64,000 nucleotides of DNA from Rotaria sp. Silwood1. Its lineage: Eukaryota > Rotifera > Eurotatoria > Philodinida > Philodinidae. The stretch lies in NCBI GenBank assembly GCA_905250075.1, contig CAJNOP010000234.1:69723-133722 (forward strand). Direction: 5' to 3'. The stretch's first letter is position 1, and every line of letters begins with the position of its first letter. Below, in pieces: positions 10,228 to 22,356 of the stretch. The notes under the pieces were generated by a model. That model did no database searches, was not told the DNA's origin, and saw nothing but the letters and a program-made list of their open reading frames with translations. The position numbers were made by a program, and so were the translations under genes.

Positions 10228-11010
10228 ATGGCCAGCACAGATTCAACACCAGATTTTCGATTAGCAAGAGCACATGGAACTGTCATGGTATTTTCTTGGA
10301 TGGTTTTTGCTTCAACTGGAGTTTTATATGCACGTTATGGTCGTACAGTACGTGTTAATAAAAAGAAACAAATATTCGGTGAAGATATTTGGTTTCAAAT
10401 ACATCGATTTTGTCTAATAACAACTGTCATTGGGACATTACTCGGCTTTTTTCTCGTTTTGGGACAAGCGAAAGGTCGATGGGTGGATCAAGCTGAAGAT
10501 GGTGATCGAATGTTTGCACATTCAATATTGGGAGCGATTGTTGTAGGTTGTGCACTTATTCAAGCATGGATGGCTTTATTTCGTTGTCATCCAGGAGATC
10601 GTTTTCGTTTTGTTTTCAATTGGATTCATCGAACAACTGGTATGTTAGCTCTTATACTGTCGGTACCAACGATTTTTCTTGTGGTATTTGTACTGTTAAA
10701 GTATCATGATGGTTTTGTTACTATAATGTCACTTTGGTCGGCTTGGATTGTAATAATTTTTATCATTTTTGAAGTGGTGGAATATCTGATTCGAATGAAA
10801 TCATCTACAGTAACGGCTAATAATGCTAAGGCTGAAATAGAACATGAAATGAACAATGGACATTCAGCATCAATTATCGATGGAAAACAAGTTGAAGCAA
10901 GTGACAATAGTCCTTTTGGCACATTGAAACTGATTTTATTTATTCTTAATTTTTGTTTTGCTATCAGTCTTGTAATACCATTAGTTGCTTTGATCTGGTT
11001 ACAAGGCTGA
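10228..11010 (+). CDS. cytochrome b561-domain membrane protein
   Basis: 260 residues, intronless, ATG preceded by an A-rich stretch. The sequence shows six likely membrane segments (about 16-36, 58-80, 97-118, 132-157, 164-188 and 234-258) and four histidines at membrane edges: H16 (RAHGTVMVF), H59 (IHRF), H98 (FAHSILGA) and H134 (NWIHRTTGM). This spacing fits the two bis-His haem sites of eukaryotic cytochrome b561 domains, as in ferric-chelate reductase 1-like proteins. Such proteins move electrons across membranes, often from ascorbate to Fe(III) or monodehydroascorbate. The DOMON and reeler domains usually fused in FRRS1-type proteins are absent, so this is the bare b561 core. A charged, low-complexity loop (about 190-228) separates TM5 and TM6. 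Family call is firm; substrate is not known. Confidence 0.85.
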   Translation: MASTDSTPDFRLARAHGTVMVFSWMVFASTGVLYARYGRTVRVNKKKQIFGEDIWFQIHRFCLITTVIGTLLGFFLVLGQAKGRWVDQAEDGDRMFAHSILGAIVVGCALIQAWMALFRCHPGDRFRFVFNWIHRTTGMLALILSVPTIFLVVFVLLKYHDGFVTIMSLWSAWIVIIFIIFEVVEYLIRMKSSTVTANNAKAEIEHEMNNGHSASIIDGKQVEASDNSPFGTLKLILFILNFCFAISLVIPLVALIWLQG

Positions 11011-12505
11011 TTAGTTTTTTATAACGTTTTTACGAGCGTTAAATATAGTTCTATAGGATCTGGATGTGAGTCGCAGATTAAACCGAATGATAAAAATTCG
11101 ATTCGATTCTGGGTGTGTTCGAAAAAAACATGCCAAGGCTAGGCGAATGTGTGTGGGTGTCAGAGCATAGAAGATCCACACTCACATCCTTTCACGGTCT
11201 ATCTACTAGTATATAATTCGTTTAGTTTATAATAGAGAAACAATTACATACGTCAAGGAACACTTGTAAAATTTCGTAATCAGAATTTTCTTATATAATG
11301 CATAGAAAATTGAAAATGTTATTGGGTACTAAGTTTGTAAATATTCACTCAAACCATTTAAAAAATATAAGACATAGTTTCTCTCAGCCAGCTCTTTATT
11401 TCTATACGATGCAATTATTAAAATCCAATTGGGTCAATTTCTGTAGAAATCGCCACCCATCCTTTCTATCGTCACCGAAATTTAAAACTGCACTATATTT
11501 AAAACATTCACAAATGTACTTCAATCAATCAACTTTTGTCGAAGGTCCTGAAAACTTCTAATATATTGTAGGCTAATCTAAGCCTTGTTATCAACGTTGT
11601 TATGGTCTATAAATGGAAGGAGGACGACGAGAGTCCTAGTGTCTGGAATAGAAACGATTGGTGGAAGCTACAAAACTTCATCTTAAAGCTTACACGCACT
11701 ATTCTCAGAGAAAATAAACGTTAGTTCCACAAAGAAGAAAAATCTATTTATGATGACTCTCTTGAGAGATAATTGTTTTAAGTAAGTCGGAGTTCGTCTT
11801 GTTGTGTGATACAACCGGAAAGCACATATCCTCATATCAAATCGCGGAAACTTCTCAATTAACGTCGTGCTTTTATTGTATGCATTGTAGCTCATACTAA
11901 GAAATGAATTGTGTTCGATTATGAACACGTCGTTCTTTAAAGTTTTTGACGTTTCCTTGAGATGTACGTTTTTCAACTATAGGAACGAATTATTCTTGAA
12001 CAAACTAGAATGCTTCTACTGAAAAAGCGTTGCTCTCGATGTGAAACGCGTTCCTTTCTCTGAATTTTTTTCCATGAGTATGCTTTTGACACATTTCTGA
12101 GTTGTCTATATGACAACATTTTAGATATCAATAGACATAAATTGTTTCATTTATAATATGTATATAAATTCTAACTTTCAATCTTTAACAATATGCTCGA
12201 ATGATGTGAAATTTTTAGCGAATTGTAGAACTTCTATACTAATGTATTGCCATTAGTACAAAGTGACATGATGACGTCGATTTGTATTGGTACTCATGAA
12301 GAAGTCATATGCCTTCTTAATGGTAATACATATAGATGCGATAAATTATTACATTCTTTTACTAATACGTCAATTAGACCATTGCATCTTTCTTCTCGAC
12401 CATGTTATAACTACTCGTTTTAATAGAGCCAAAGGAGTATCGACATATGAATAAATAGACAAATGCTAATGGCATCATATGGCATCCTACTACTGATGTC
12501 TTGAT
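11011..12505. other. intergenic region
   Basis: No convincing gene. A plus-strand open frame at 11298-11561 (87 codons, ATG start) has no recognisable features. Holds one GT/CA hairpin at 11111-11189, plus an isolated ggatgtgagtcg near 11062. Confidence 0.45.
11111..11189. repeat. GT/CA hairpin repeat
   Basis: G-rich words gggtgtgttcg and gtgtgtgggtgtc are followed by gatccacactcacatcc. Confidence 0.6.
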
Positions 12506-12512
12506 TATAAAA
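12506..12512 (+). promoter_or_regulatory. putative TATA box
   Basis: TATAAAA, 77 bp upstream of the ATG of the small secreted protein; the spacing suits a core promoter with a leader of about 50 nt. Confidence 0.4.
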
Positions 12513-12588
12513 GCATCGAAGACATTTTCTTATTTGCTTTTATCCTAAACTATCAATAACATATTTCTTTCTTTGAGATCAACTAATA

Positions 12589-13167
12589 ATGTTGCGCATC
12601 TTATTGCTTTCATTCATCACAATCATCGCTTGTTCAACGTCAAAACGTGAATATGTGATTAAAAAAGATTTTTTTACTGGTGTAAAAGCAGGCGAATTTT
12701 CGGTCTACGATCGAACCGGTAAAAATCTTCAGTATCGAATTGAATCTCGTTATAATGCTCTGCATTCTGTCGAACTTGTGGCCTATCCATCAAAACAAGT
12801 TATTGCTCGACTTAAGAATCAAATCACACTTTTATTATATAAAGGTACATTAGAAATATTAGATGCTAAATCAAACAAATGGATTACTGGTACAATTAAT
12901 CAAAAATTGAAAGTACTCAATCATAAATCTATAATCAATTGGAATGGAAGACAATTGTCGATGAAACATAACATACCTTCGTTTACGACAAAATTTTTTG
13001 ATGAAGCACAACGGAATCGACTTGTGGCCGAGTATCGAATACACATGGTAGCATCAACAGTAGCCAATAAATATACAATGAAGATCTTCACTGACGAAAT
13101 ACCTGATGCACTCTTTTTACTCTGTCTTACTGTTCGAGATCATATTATTGCATCAAAAAAACCCTAA
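12589..13167 (+). CDS. small secreted LURP-one/tubby-like protein
   Basis: 192 residues, single exon, ATG start. The N-terminus is a clear signal peptide (LRILLLSFITIIACSTS). The remainder is beta-rich with the pattern of the LURP-one-related/tubby C-terminal-like fold: YVIKKDFFTG, then FSVYDRTGKNLQYRIES, then VELVAYPSKQVIARL, a second half-barrel with LEILDAKSNKWITGTI, and a C-terminal hydrophobic helix (PDALFLLCLTVRDHII) that would fill the barrel. LURP-one proteins are usually cytosolic, so a secreted form is unusual. Function is unknown. The gene call is strong and the fold assignment is a pattern-based inference. Confidence 0.7.
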   Translation: MLRILLLSFITIIACSTSKREYVIKKDFFTGVKAGEFSVYDRTGKNLQYRIESRYNALHSVELVAYPSKQVIARLKNQITLLLYKGTLEILDAKSNKWITGTINQKLKVLNHKSIINWNGRQLSMKHNIPSFTTKFFDEAQRNRLVAEYRIHMVASTVANKYTMKIFTDEIPDALFLLCLTVRDHIIASKKP

Positions 13168-15065
13168 CCTAACCTCAAATCTTTTACATTTGAAACCTAC
13201 TAAATATAGAAATGTGAAATGCAAATAGAGCTCAAATGAATAGAAGAATTAATTAAGTACAAATATCTTTTACAGAGTACAAACAAAAATTAATGCTGTA
13301 AAATATGTATATGAGTTGATTGCAACTTTTTAGTATGATTGGAATTTAAGCTACAATATAATGAATAGTCCATTCTGTATAGCTTGATATGCTCTATTAA
13401 AATTTTTACATCGATTAGTTCCAAATACTTAATTATAGACACTTTTTTATTGTTGTATAGAGCGATCTCATTTTTAAAATTTGCTTTATCTGTGTAAATA
13501 TCGAAGGCAAACAAAGATGTGCAAAAGAAAGACAAGTGAAATGTAAATAAAATGATTTCCAAAAGTTCTTCTAAATGGCTTTTCTTTTCTATAAAAGAAA
13601 TCGATTGTTGTTTCTTAAAAATTCGAGTTTGATTGACTTTGTAGAACGACTTTTGGAAAATTTAAATGTTAATAACCTTCAAATAACCCATCTGTTTTGG
13701 CTCAAGTTTTTACAGTACGTATAGTTTTTAGAATAACATAAGCACTTCGAATTTCAGCCGTCTATCTCTTACTGTTCTCGAGAAATTTACATTATATGAT
13801 CAAATATAGAACGACCTTTTTCATGTGAAGTTTTAACTGAAAATGAGTTCATATGAATGATATTTTCCACCATTTGATTTGTCGTACAGTAGAAAGTTAC
13901 CCTATTTTATTCCGAACATAGATTCTGAATTAAAACATAATTTTATCACATAGACTTTAAATGTACTAGTGCAGTTTGGATGACATTTTTCATATGATAT
14001 TTCAAGAAATAGTGAGTTGATATCGGCTGTATCTCATATCATTGAACTCATGTAATTTTGAAAAATGACTCTAATTTTATTACAAATATCGATTGTGAAT
14101 TTCAAAGCAGTTTCACACAGAAAATATTTCCGGCTCTTGTGCAATAAAGTGTTGGAAAATTTTTGCAGTGTAATATTGGCATAGAATATAATAAAAAATT
14201 TTTATACAGAAATTGTTCAAGTCTACTTTTAGTTTTTCGAATCAATCATACTATTAAGTTGCAATTTATTCATGTACAAAAAATGAGTATATTTATTCTA
14301 TTACAAAAAAAGTCGCCATCGATTTATTTATTGGTTTTTGATGCCAGTTCAATTCCAAGTATCAGAAATTGAACATACTTGAATTCATTAGAAAAAGAAC
14401 TTAGGGTGTGAGGATGCATATGCGAATGAAGAGGAAAAAGTGCCCTACACTTACACCCACATCCAAACCGCACTATATGGTTTTTGAATTTTTTTCTTTA
14501 TTGGTCTTCATAAATGATGAAGAGCATATATCTTTTTTTTTTTCAGTAAATTTTCAACAATATGTCCAAATCGGAAAAAAACTACGGGGCATTAGTATTT
14601 GTACAAATTATAAAATACATATTAAGAAAAACTTGGAAGTAGTTTTGATTTTTTTCTTTTAAATTATTAAAAATGATTTGTTACCAAGATGTAAATAGAT
14701 ATTGTTTCATATCTTAGTTATATGTTTTAAATAATTAAGTACATGAATAACATAAAACACGTTTGAATTCTATCTTAATTCGACAATTATCCTTCAACTC
14801 TTTTGTTTAACATGCTCACCATCATCACAAAACAATAATAACAAACAAAATATGAAAAACTATTACATGAATATAGATTCAAATAAATTTTATATATATT
14901 CTCTTTTATTTTATTCGAAATATTATTTTGTTAAATCATTCAATTAGATATAGGCGCAAGTGTTTTCGAATTTTCAATAAAATTCAAATATGTGTTTTAT
15001 AGAAGCTAAACACTCAATTATTTATTGAATTATCATCTATTCTTCTCCTCCTATCACATCTAATG
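13168..15065. other. intergenic region with old diverged repeats
   Basis: No gene. Around 13640-14130 three stretches begin with similar words (gaacgacttttgg, gaacgacctttttcat, gatgacatttttcat) about 165-170 bp apart, suggesting a worn tandem repeat. A GT/CA hairpin lies at 14403-14465. The rest is very AT-rich. Confidence 0.4.
14403..14465. repeat. GT/CA hairpin repeat
   Basis: The arm agggtgtgaggatgc is followed by ccctacacttacacccacat. Confidence 0.6.
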
Positions 15066-15067
15066 TA

Positions 15068-16051
15068 ACGGGTGTCCCAGGAATAATGGACCTCTCAGTA
15101 TTTTTAAGATTTCTCCTCAATTATCCCTGTGATTAAAGTCATTTTTTATTATCAAATGATAGCGCTTGAAATTCTCTACAAAACCATATGTGACTAGATC
15201 CCAAAAACAGTTTTATATATATTTGAAAAAAGTCGAAAACTAAAGACATACACACGGCTGTAAAAAGTAAATACGTGCTTGGTAATAAATGGCCGCACTT
15301 TGCACTTCATATTTTAATCTCTAAATACATTTTATTAAAGAAACAAAATATATCACAAGATGCAGCGTGAAAATTAAAGTTTATTTTAATAATATACTTT
15401 TTGTTTTCAAAAAAAAGCAAAATTTTGTGCGATAAATTTTCGCTGTTGCGAAAACCGATCGCACAGAATATGGAGTTTTTTGGAACATAAAAAGTACATA
15501 AATAAAATAAACTGTTCTTTGTAAACTATAGAGCTTTTCAAGCTGCATCTTGTGGTATGTTTTGTTTCTTTTAAAGGAAACATATTACGTGATAAAAAGA
15601 TAAAATAAAAAAAGGAATTCTCGTTCGTGTAAAAAAGATGATTTTTTCACAAGGACGAAAATTGGTCGCACAGAGTTTTACGTGTTTTTGAAAACAATAA
15701 GTATATTATTAAAATAAACTTTAGTTTGTAGATTGTACAGCTTTTCACGCTGTATCTTGTGGTATATTTTGTTATTTTAATGAATGTATTTAGAGATTAA
15801 ATTATGAAATGCAATGTGTGGCCATTTATTATGGGACATCCGTTATTTACTTTTTACAGCCGTGTGTATATCTTTAGTTTTCGACTTTTTTCAAATATAT
15901 ATATAGAACTGTTTTGGGGTCTAGTCGTATATGGTTTTGTAGAGAATTTCAAGCGCTATCATTTGATAATAAAAAAAGGACTTTAATCACAGGGATAATT
16001 GAGGAGAAACCTTAAAAATACTGAGAGGTCCATTATTCCTGGGACACCCGT
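15068..16051. mobile_element. 984-bp foldback/MITE-like element, TA target site
   Basis: The ends are perfect inverted copies (ACGGGTGTCCCAGGAATAAT at the left, its complement at the right), each flanked by TA (15066-15067 and 16052-16053). Inverted arms run to about 15415 and from about 15683, roughly 350-370 bp each with scattered mismatches. The middle holds a third, direct partial copy of right-arm sequence (15495-15580 against 15690-15785), so the centre was rearranged. No transposase frame is present. TA duplication and the terminal sequence fit a non-autonomous Tc1/mariner-type element. Its internal 60-codon open frame (15804-15986) is part of the repeat. Confidence 0.85.
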
Positions 16052-16296
16052 TAATATGCTTTTTTTATGAATAATGTTTCTTTATGTCTTTTTTCGTTCC
16101 GCTTTTTAATATTATCTCACTAGTTTGATATATTTTGTATATGCTTGTCCTATCTGTCTGATATATAAATGTGAGTCATCATAGACGCCTTGTTCACTGC
16201 TGAGTGCAATCCATGTTATTTTGTACTATAAAATCATCATGTTCGATATGGCTGAATAACTTACACGGCATATTCAAAATAGATTGTATGCGATAG

Positions 16297-16495
16297 AGAC
16301 CTGCGGGAACAACTTTTTTTGGTTCCCGTTCCCGTGTTCCCGTTCCCGTATTGAAAATTTTTGTTCCCGTTCCCGCGTTCCCGTTCCCGCGTTCCCGTTC
16401 CCGTAACAAAAACTTTCGTTCCCGATCCCGTGTTCCCGTTCCCGTAACAAAATTTTCGTTCTCGTTCCGTATTCCCGTTCCCGTAATGCTTTGAG
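16297..16495. repeat. GTTCCC minisatellite, left block
   Basis: Repeats built from a 14-bp word gttcccgttcccgy, interrupted by short A/T-rich spacers such as gtaacaaaaactttc. Flanked on the left by gacctgcgggaac, the inverted counterpart of the right block's end. Any minus-strand Arg-Glu-Gly-Asn frame across it is low complexity, not a gene. Confidence 0.8.
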
Positions 16496-16632
16496 AATAG
16501 CTACAATGATTTCATTATTCACATTCATCAACACTACTGCTACTTGATACTAGCTTTTAGCGACATCATGTTTCTCACAATACAAGATTCCGTATATTAA
16601 AAGTAAATTTCTGATTCAAGGCTCATAAACCT

Positions 16633-16745
16633 ATTGAAACTTGAAACTTGAAATTTCAGTTGAAACTTGAAACTTGAAATTCCAGTTGAAACTTGAAATT
16701 TCAGTTGAAACTTGAAATTTCCATTGAATTCAAGTTTCAAGTTTG
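16633..16745. repeat. TTGAAAC minisatellite
   Basis: About 18-26 bp units of ttgaaacttgaaatttcag with internal 8-bp periodicity, lying between the two GTTCCC blocks. Confidence 0.8.
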
Positions 16746-16959
16746 ACATATATGTAATCTTGATGATCCCAACTTCGATGCCGACGACGATGATGGTAAA
16801 GAATATCGTGATTCTCATAATCTATGTTTGAATGAACTTGTCTGATTTTGTTGACTGATATTTGTTCTCTTTTCAATTATATTTCAAATAGTTATTGGAA
16901 ATCGAATACTGTAAGATTAACAGATTTTAATGCAAACAGAAATCGGACATAGGGTTTGC

Positions 16960-17135
16960 CGGGAACAGAAATTTTTAATACAATTCCCGTTCCCGTGTTC
17001 CCGTTCCCGGAGTGTCCACCAGAATTCCCGTTCCCGCATTCCCGTTCCTAAGGTCTCACGGGAATTCCCGTTCCCGATTCCCGCGGGAAACGGGACGGGA
17101 AAACACGGGAAAAAGTCGTTCCCGCAGGACCCTAG
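16960..17135. repeat. GTTCCC minisatellite, right block
   Basis: Same 14-bp words as the left block, then an inverted tail (cgggaaacgggacgggaaaa) and an end gttcccgcaggaccc that mirrors the left block's start. The two blocks and the enclosed TTGAAAC array may be one 840-bp composite. Confidence 0.75.
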
Positions 17136-18682
17136 TATGCGAATCAATATCGTCGTCTCAATAAAGTAGTTGGTAATATAGTAATCTATCACCATTAATA
17201 GAATAGAATTAGAAGTTTTTTTTTTTCAACACAATTGTTTCAAATAATATTTTATCGAATATGATCATTTATATATAAATTCTTTATACAAATTTATTTG
17301 TATGTTTTATTGTTCGAATAGATTTTTCACATTGGCATGAAACATTATTTTCATCGAGGAAAATAGTTCCAAGTTGAATTCAGGAAGTGAGTTAACAAAT
17401 TTTTTCGATTCTGTCGGGCAGTATCAACTAAACAATACCGTCAATAGATTATTGCATTCAAGTTGTCATCATTATACGATCAGATACAACGTCTTTCCAG
17501 TAGATCTGTGTGAATTCGATCGTTCGAATCATTAATCTGGCTAGTGGTAAGATTATTTTAGAAAAAAAAAATTTAATTAATAGAAAAATATTCTTTTTTT
17601 TTAGAGACGATAAAAATTTTTTTCAGGTTATTTTTATAGGCAAAATAAAATATCAATTTTAAATCTATTTGTCTAAATATTTGATTTTTATAGGAGAATT
17701 TTTGTGTTTTTTCTTCATCTTATTTTTAAAACAGAAAATCTTTTAAGATAAGCTAGACATAAATAAAAACTATTGAATATTTCATATAGATTTTTTATTT
17801 TCTAAATTGAATCATTAAAAGATAAATCTTTTTTTTTTTATCGAACGATAGAATTTTTTCCCTTCTTTCAACTCATATCTAACTTATTTTTATTACATAT
17901 TCATAAATGAAATGATGTAACAGAAAAGAGAAGTATCCTTAGAAGAAATACACAGTTTTTTTATAATTCAAGGACCGTACGCAATGTCGACCTTTACATC
18001 TCCTTGATAAATAGTTTCTGGCAAACATATTCTTTTGATCAATTGATAGAACATTTTCTTTTCTTTCGAACAGTATATGATTCACATTTATCATACATTG
18101 GTAAGTGAAGCGAGACAAGAAAAAAAAACAGAAAATTTTTCTCAATTTTTATATGAATTCATCAAAAGTATCTTGTAGACGATAACTAATTATAATTACC
18201 TAGTATTTTACAAAACGTTTTTAATGATTTCATAAAAGTCAAAGTAACCATCGGTTCACAAAATCTTTTTAATAAGTCTAAAAAAAGTCGAATTCATCAT
18301 TGTTTTAATAGAGCTTCTTTTGACGAGTTTATATGAAAATTACATATTGTTTCTCGTTTTTTCTTGTTTGCTTATTAATTAAGCAAAATAAATTGATTGT
18401 TAAAATAGAATCTTTATTGATTTATTTTTATTTTAATTAATTTTTCGTTGATTTTTTTTTGAATAATTTTCTGTTACTGTTTCTTTTATATGATTATTGT
18501 TTTATTGTATCAGAATGAAATATATTTAATTATCAATTTATATTTTAGAATTAATATCAACATAATGAAATTATATTCATTTATTGTTTATTCTCAAAGA
18601 TTTCTTAGATAAAAAAAACAAAAAAGAATATTAAAAAATTTTCTTTTTTTTTTTTGGATTTCGAATTCAATTAATTGTTTCA
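17136..18682. other. AT-rich upstream region of the three-exon gene
   Basis: No gene or clear repeat; long A and T runs. Presumably includes the promoter of the gene starting at 18683, but no specific element is evident. Confidence 0.45.
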
Positions 18683-21600
18683 ATGAATATTATTTTGAAA
18701 ATGTTTTTCATATCATTCAGTCGATTAATATTTATTACCATAATTGTTGTTGTATGTTATTCAATTGGATATCTTGTACACATGATGCATTTACCAGAAA
18801 AACCAAACATTTCACCTGTATACAAAATAACTGTTTGGACTAATGATTATCACATAAGGTATTTTTTATTCTCGTTCGATTGGAATCATCTAATAGAAAT
18901 TTTGTTTTATATCGATTCTAAGAAAGCTACATATTTTTATCTCTTATCATATGAACATGTTAAACATTTCTATAAGAGATCTGATTTTGTTTAAAATAAA
19001 TAATTTATCTCATTATTGAGAGTTTTATTAATTATTATTGACTATCATCTGAATAAATAAAGGATCGATTGCAATGAAAATTTCAATAGGAAGTTTCTTT
19101 TTTTTGTTTAATTGTATATTTATTTGTTTCTATTAATTAGTCCAATCCGTGATATAAAACATCAACTTACATCACTCAATGTTCGATTTATTGATAAAAG
19201 TTTATCCGGTCATTGTTATTTAACTAACACATGTGCAAAAAATTTAAAAATTTTAAATTCTGATAATGGAATGAGTACTGATGTAAAACTTCACAAACAA
19301 TTTTATGAAGTTTATAAGAATGATTCCGAAATGAATCAAGTCAATATATTTATGTGTTTTCATCCTGTAGCAATGTGTGAAATATTTATGCCTTTTAATC
19401 GTACATTAATCGTTATTGCATCTACTCGATATGAATTGGCAAGATTTTCTAAAGAAGATTGGACTAAATTGAATACAAATCTTCAAATAATCGCTTCGGA
19501 TCCTCGGTAAGTATTCATATAAAAAAAAAATGCTTCCATTATTTTATTCGATTAAAAAAAAAATTTCATCAAATATTTTATGACAATTTAAAAATTTTGA
19601 GGTGTTTAGACTACCTCCTCTATTTATTATCATTTATTGAAATCTATTTTTCTTTGTATGTCAAGCTAGTTAAAACCTTCTTGGAAAAGGATCAATTTGT
19701 TGTGATGAAATTAAAATATATTTTTTTTTTAAATATTTCTTTCTTTAAATTTGTCCTTTTTATTAATTATCTTATTGGATATTTTGTATTGCCTACAATA
19801 TATGATTTGTAAATGAGTAAAAAAAAAGCTCATATTTCATGGAACTTGAACATTCTTCAATCCATAATAATAAATGGTGTTTGAATCGAAAAACCATTAT
19901 GATTCGTAACCTGAAGATTGCAAGAATCAATGCATTATGGCATACATATTAATTTCATTGAACAAATTTTTCCCATAAAGTCTTCTTGTTTGTTCTGTAT
20001 ATCGATCAGAAGTTTGTATTAGTATTAACTCAATCTTTTCTGAAATCAAACAAGAACGACTGATAAATAATTAACTAGAAAAAACACCAAGATTTTTTTC
20101 TGGAAAATTTATTCAATGAAATCAGTTTGTATGTTGAAGCACACTGTTCTTTGGAATCATCAGGCTGTGGAAAATTGATAAAGAAGAGTTAGTTGTGTTT
20201 CCCAACACCTTTTTTTTTTAAAGCAATGGACATAAAAAACTAGTAGTATCAGATCTTCAACAATACCATTTTATTCTATTTTGAATAGTCTTTCCAATGA
20301 CGTGGAATAAATTGCGCTAAGAGAGAATTAGTAAAAGCCATTTATATTTTTTCTGTTCTTGTCGTTAAAATCAGATTTTTCAAGTGAAAACTAACTCTGA
20401 GAAGGTTTCCGAGGTAAATAGAACATGAAATTCTCTATTGATTGGTCTATTTTATTTTCATTACAGTGCAAATCTATTGGTTAGGAAATACCGAAAAAAC
20501 ATTTAAATCTAGTTATACACGAAAAAATCATTTTCATTGTGAAATATCTATATAGACAGATAGAGTTCTCTCGTATCATAGTGCATTTATTTCGAGTAAA
20601 GTTTTCAAAATAATAAAATTTAAAATTTGATCGCAATTTGATTTGTAAGAAAATTGAAATAATTTAAATATTTCTAGACATTATTTAACTGAAAAGAACA
20701 TATCTAACATTGAAATTTATCATTGAGACCTATTCAATATAATAAGGTTGTTATCATTAAAATGTTTTACACAATATAAACTGAAACCCTTTTCGCATAT
20801 ACGTGTGTCTTTATACCTAATTTTCTATGAAAGTACTCGAACAAAATATAAACGTGTTAGTGATAATAGTTTGATCAATGACAATTCCTAATTCTATGAT
20901 TCGATTCTTTTTTTGAGAACTCGATCTAATGAACAGTTTAGAAACATGATTTCGAATAGAGCAATGACAGATAATCATCTTAGTAAAACTTGTATTTATT
21001 TGATTAGAATACAAGGATGGTTTTAAAAAATATAATCACAATAAATTTATTCTGTTAAAAAGAGAATAACTATTCATTAAAATAGGATACACATTTTATG
21101 AATACTCTTGGGTTTGTCTATGTAAAAAAAATAACAAAAGTTTTATTGGTAAATTCTTAAGCATAGTTTTCTATCGTTCTATGTTTTGACGAAAGTTTCA
21201 AAATGTTTATTTGTATTATTAAATAATATTCTTTTATTTTAATTAGTAATGTAATAGCTGGTAATAATCTCTATGATGCTGAATATATTCGATATTTTAC
21301 TGGTATAAAAACAATCGTATTACCATCATTATGTGCTTATACAAAAGCGTCATATAAACCAAGATTTCAAAAGCCTTTTATAATAGCGAATATGAATGCG
21401 AAAAGTTTTCGTTCGAAATTTATGTCATTATTAACTGATTCATTTAAACGTATGAAGATATCAGTACGAGTTCGTCATATACGAGATATTTACAAAGTAC
21501 ATTATCAATATTTTCAACTAGCTCAACATCCAGGTATAATATATATTCCATATCAAGTATCTGTTATGAGTCTATTTGAACACTATAGAATGAATATTCC

Positions 21601-21970
21601 TTTATTTTTTCCATCATTGGATCTTCTTACTGAATGGCATTATACATATCGTGTTGTTAATGAACGAACATGGGATGGTATATCTGGAAATATAAAAAAT
21701 GCTTCAAAAATATCAGGTGTTTTAGGTCCTGATATACCTGATCCTAATAATGAATTTGATCGAGATGCAATACGTTATTGGTTAAAATTTGCTGATTTCT
21801 ATCAATGGCCACATATTATTTATTTTAATTCAACTGATGAGCTTGTTATTAAATTAAAAACAACTAATTTAGTAGAAGTTAGTGAAAAAATGAAATTATA
21901 TAATGCTAATGTATCACAACATTTATTCGAACAATGGCGTCAAATACTTCAGCGAACAAATTCACTATAA
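18683..21970 (+). CDS. three-exon type II membrane protein, probable glycosyltransferase
   Basis: Exons 18683-18858, 19141-19506 and 21247-21970 join in frame to 421 residues. Both introns have GT..AG ends in phase 2 (aag|gtattt..ttag|tcc and ctcg|gtaagt..ttag|taa). Introns are 282 and 1740 nt. A membrane anchor lies at about residues 8-32, preceded by a short basic segment, giving type II Golgi-like topology. Conserved-looking blocks include VWTNDYHISPIRDI, CFHPVAMCEIFMPFN, VIAGNNLYDAEYIRYFTG, GIIYIPYQVSVMSLFEHYR, PLFFPSLDLLTEWHY and YWLKFADFYQWPHIIYFNS. This pattern recalls a poorly characterised GT-B-like glycosyltransferase family of protists and some animals; no DxD can be pinned down. 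The gene model is strong, the enzymatic role is inferred. Confidence 0.82.
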
Positions 21971-22098
21971 AATTGTTCATTAATATATATATATATATAT
22001 TAATCTTAATTTAATTTATTTCAAATTAATTAGATCTATTCAGTTAACTAGATAGTTTTAATTAGTAACTATCATTTAACTCACAGTTCTTTGTAAAC

Positions 22099-22104
22099 AA
22101 TAAA
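22099..22104 (+). terminator. putative poly(A) signal AATAAA
   Basis: AATAAA, 129 nt after the stop codon of the three-exon gene. Confidence 0.4.
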
Positions 22105-22356
22105 TATTAGATGAAATTTTTTTTATGAAAGAAAAAGTTTGAAAAAGAAATTTTCATCAAAAAAATGCCATCAAAGATAATGATTTATTTTCTTTGTCTA
22201 TCAATATGAAATGTTAGATGTCATTATCACCATTACCATAGATAGAAAATTGAATCGAAACTGTATATCAATTAGGATTCAAGAAACAATATATTCGATT
22301 CGATTAGATTTTATCTTGTTTTTTTTTTGTTCTTTTTCGTTGAATGATGTCACTCT

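Noticed and set aside
11298-11561. 87-codon plus-strand ATG frame
   Set aside because: Low-complexity composition with no domain, signal or neighbour support.
15804-15986. 60-codon plus-strand frame with hydrophobic residues
   Set aside because: It lies wholly inside the arm of the foldback element and mirrors non-coding sequence of the left arm.
16194-16534. Minus-strand frames rich in Arg-Glu-Gly-Asn
   Set aside because: They are translations of the GTTCCC minisatellite; no start context or domain.
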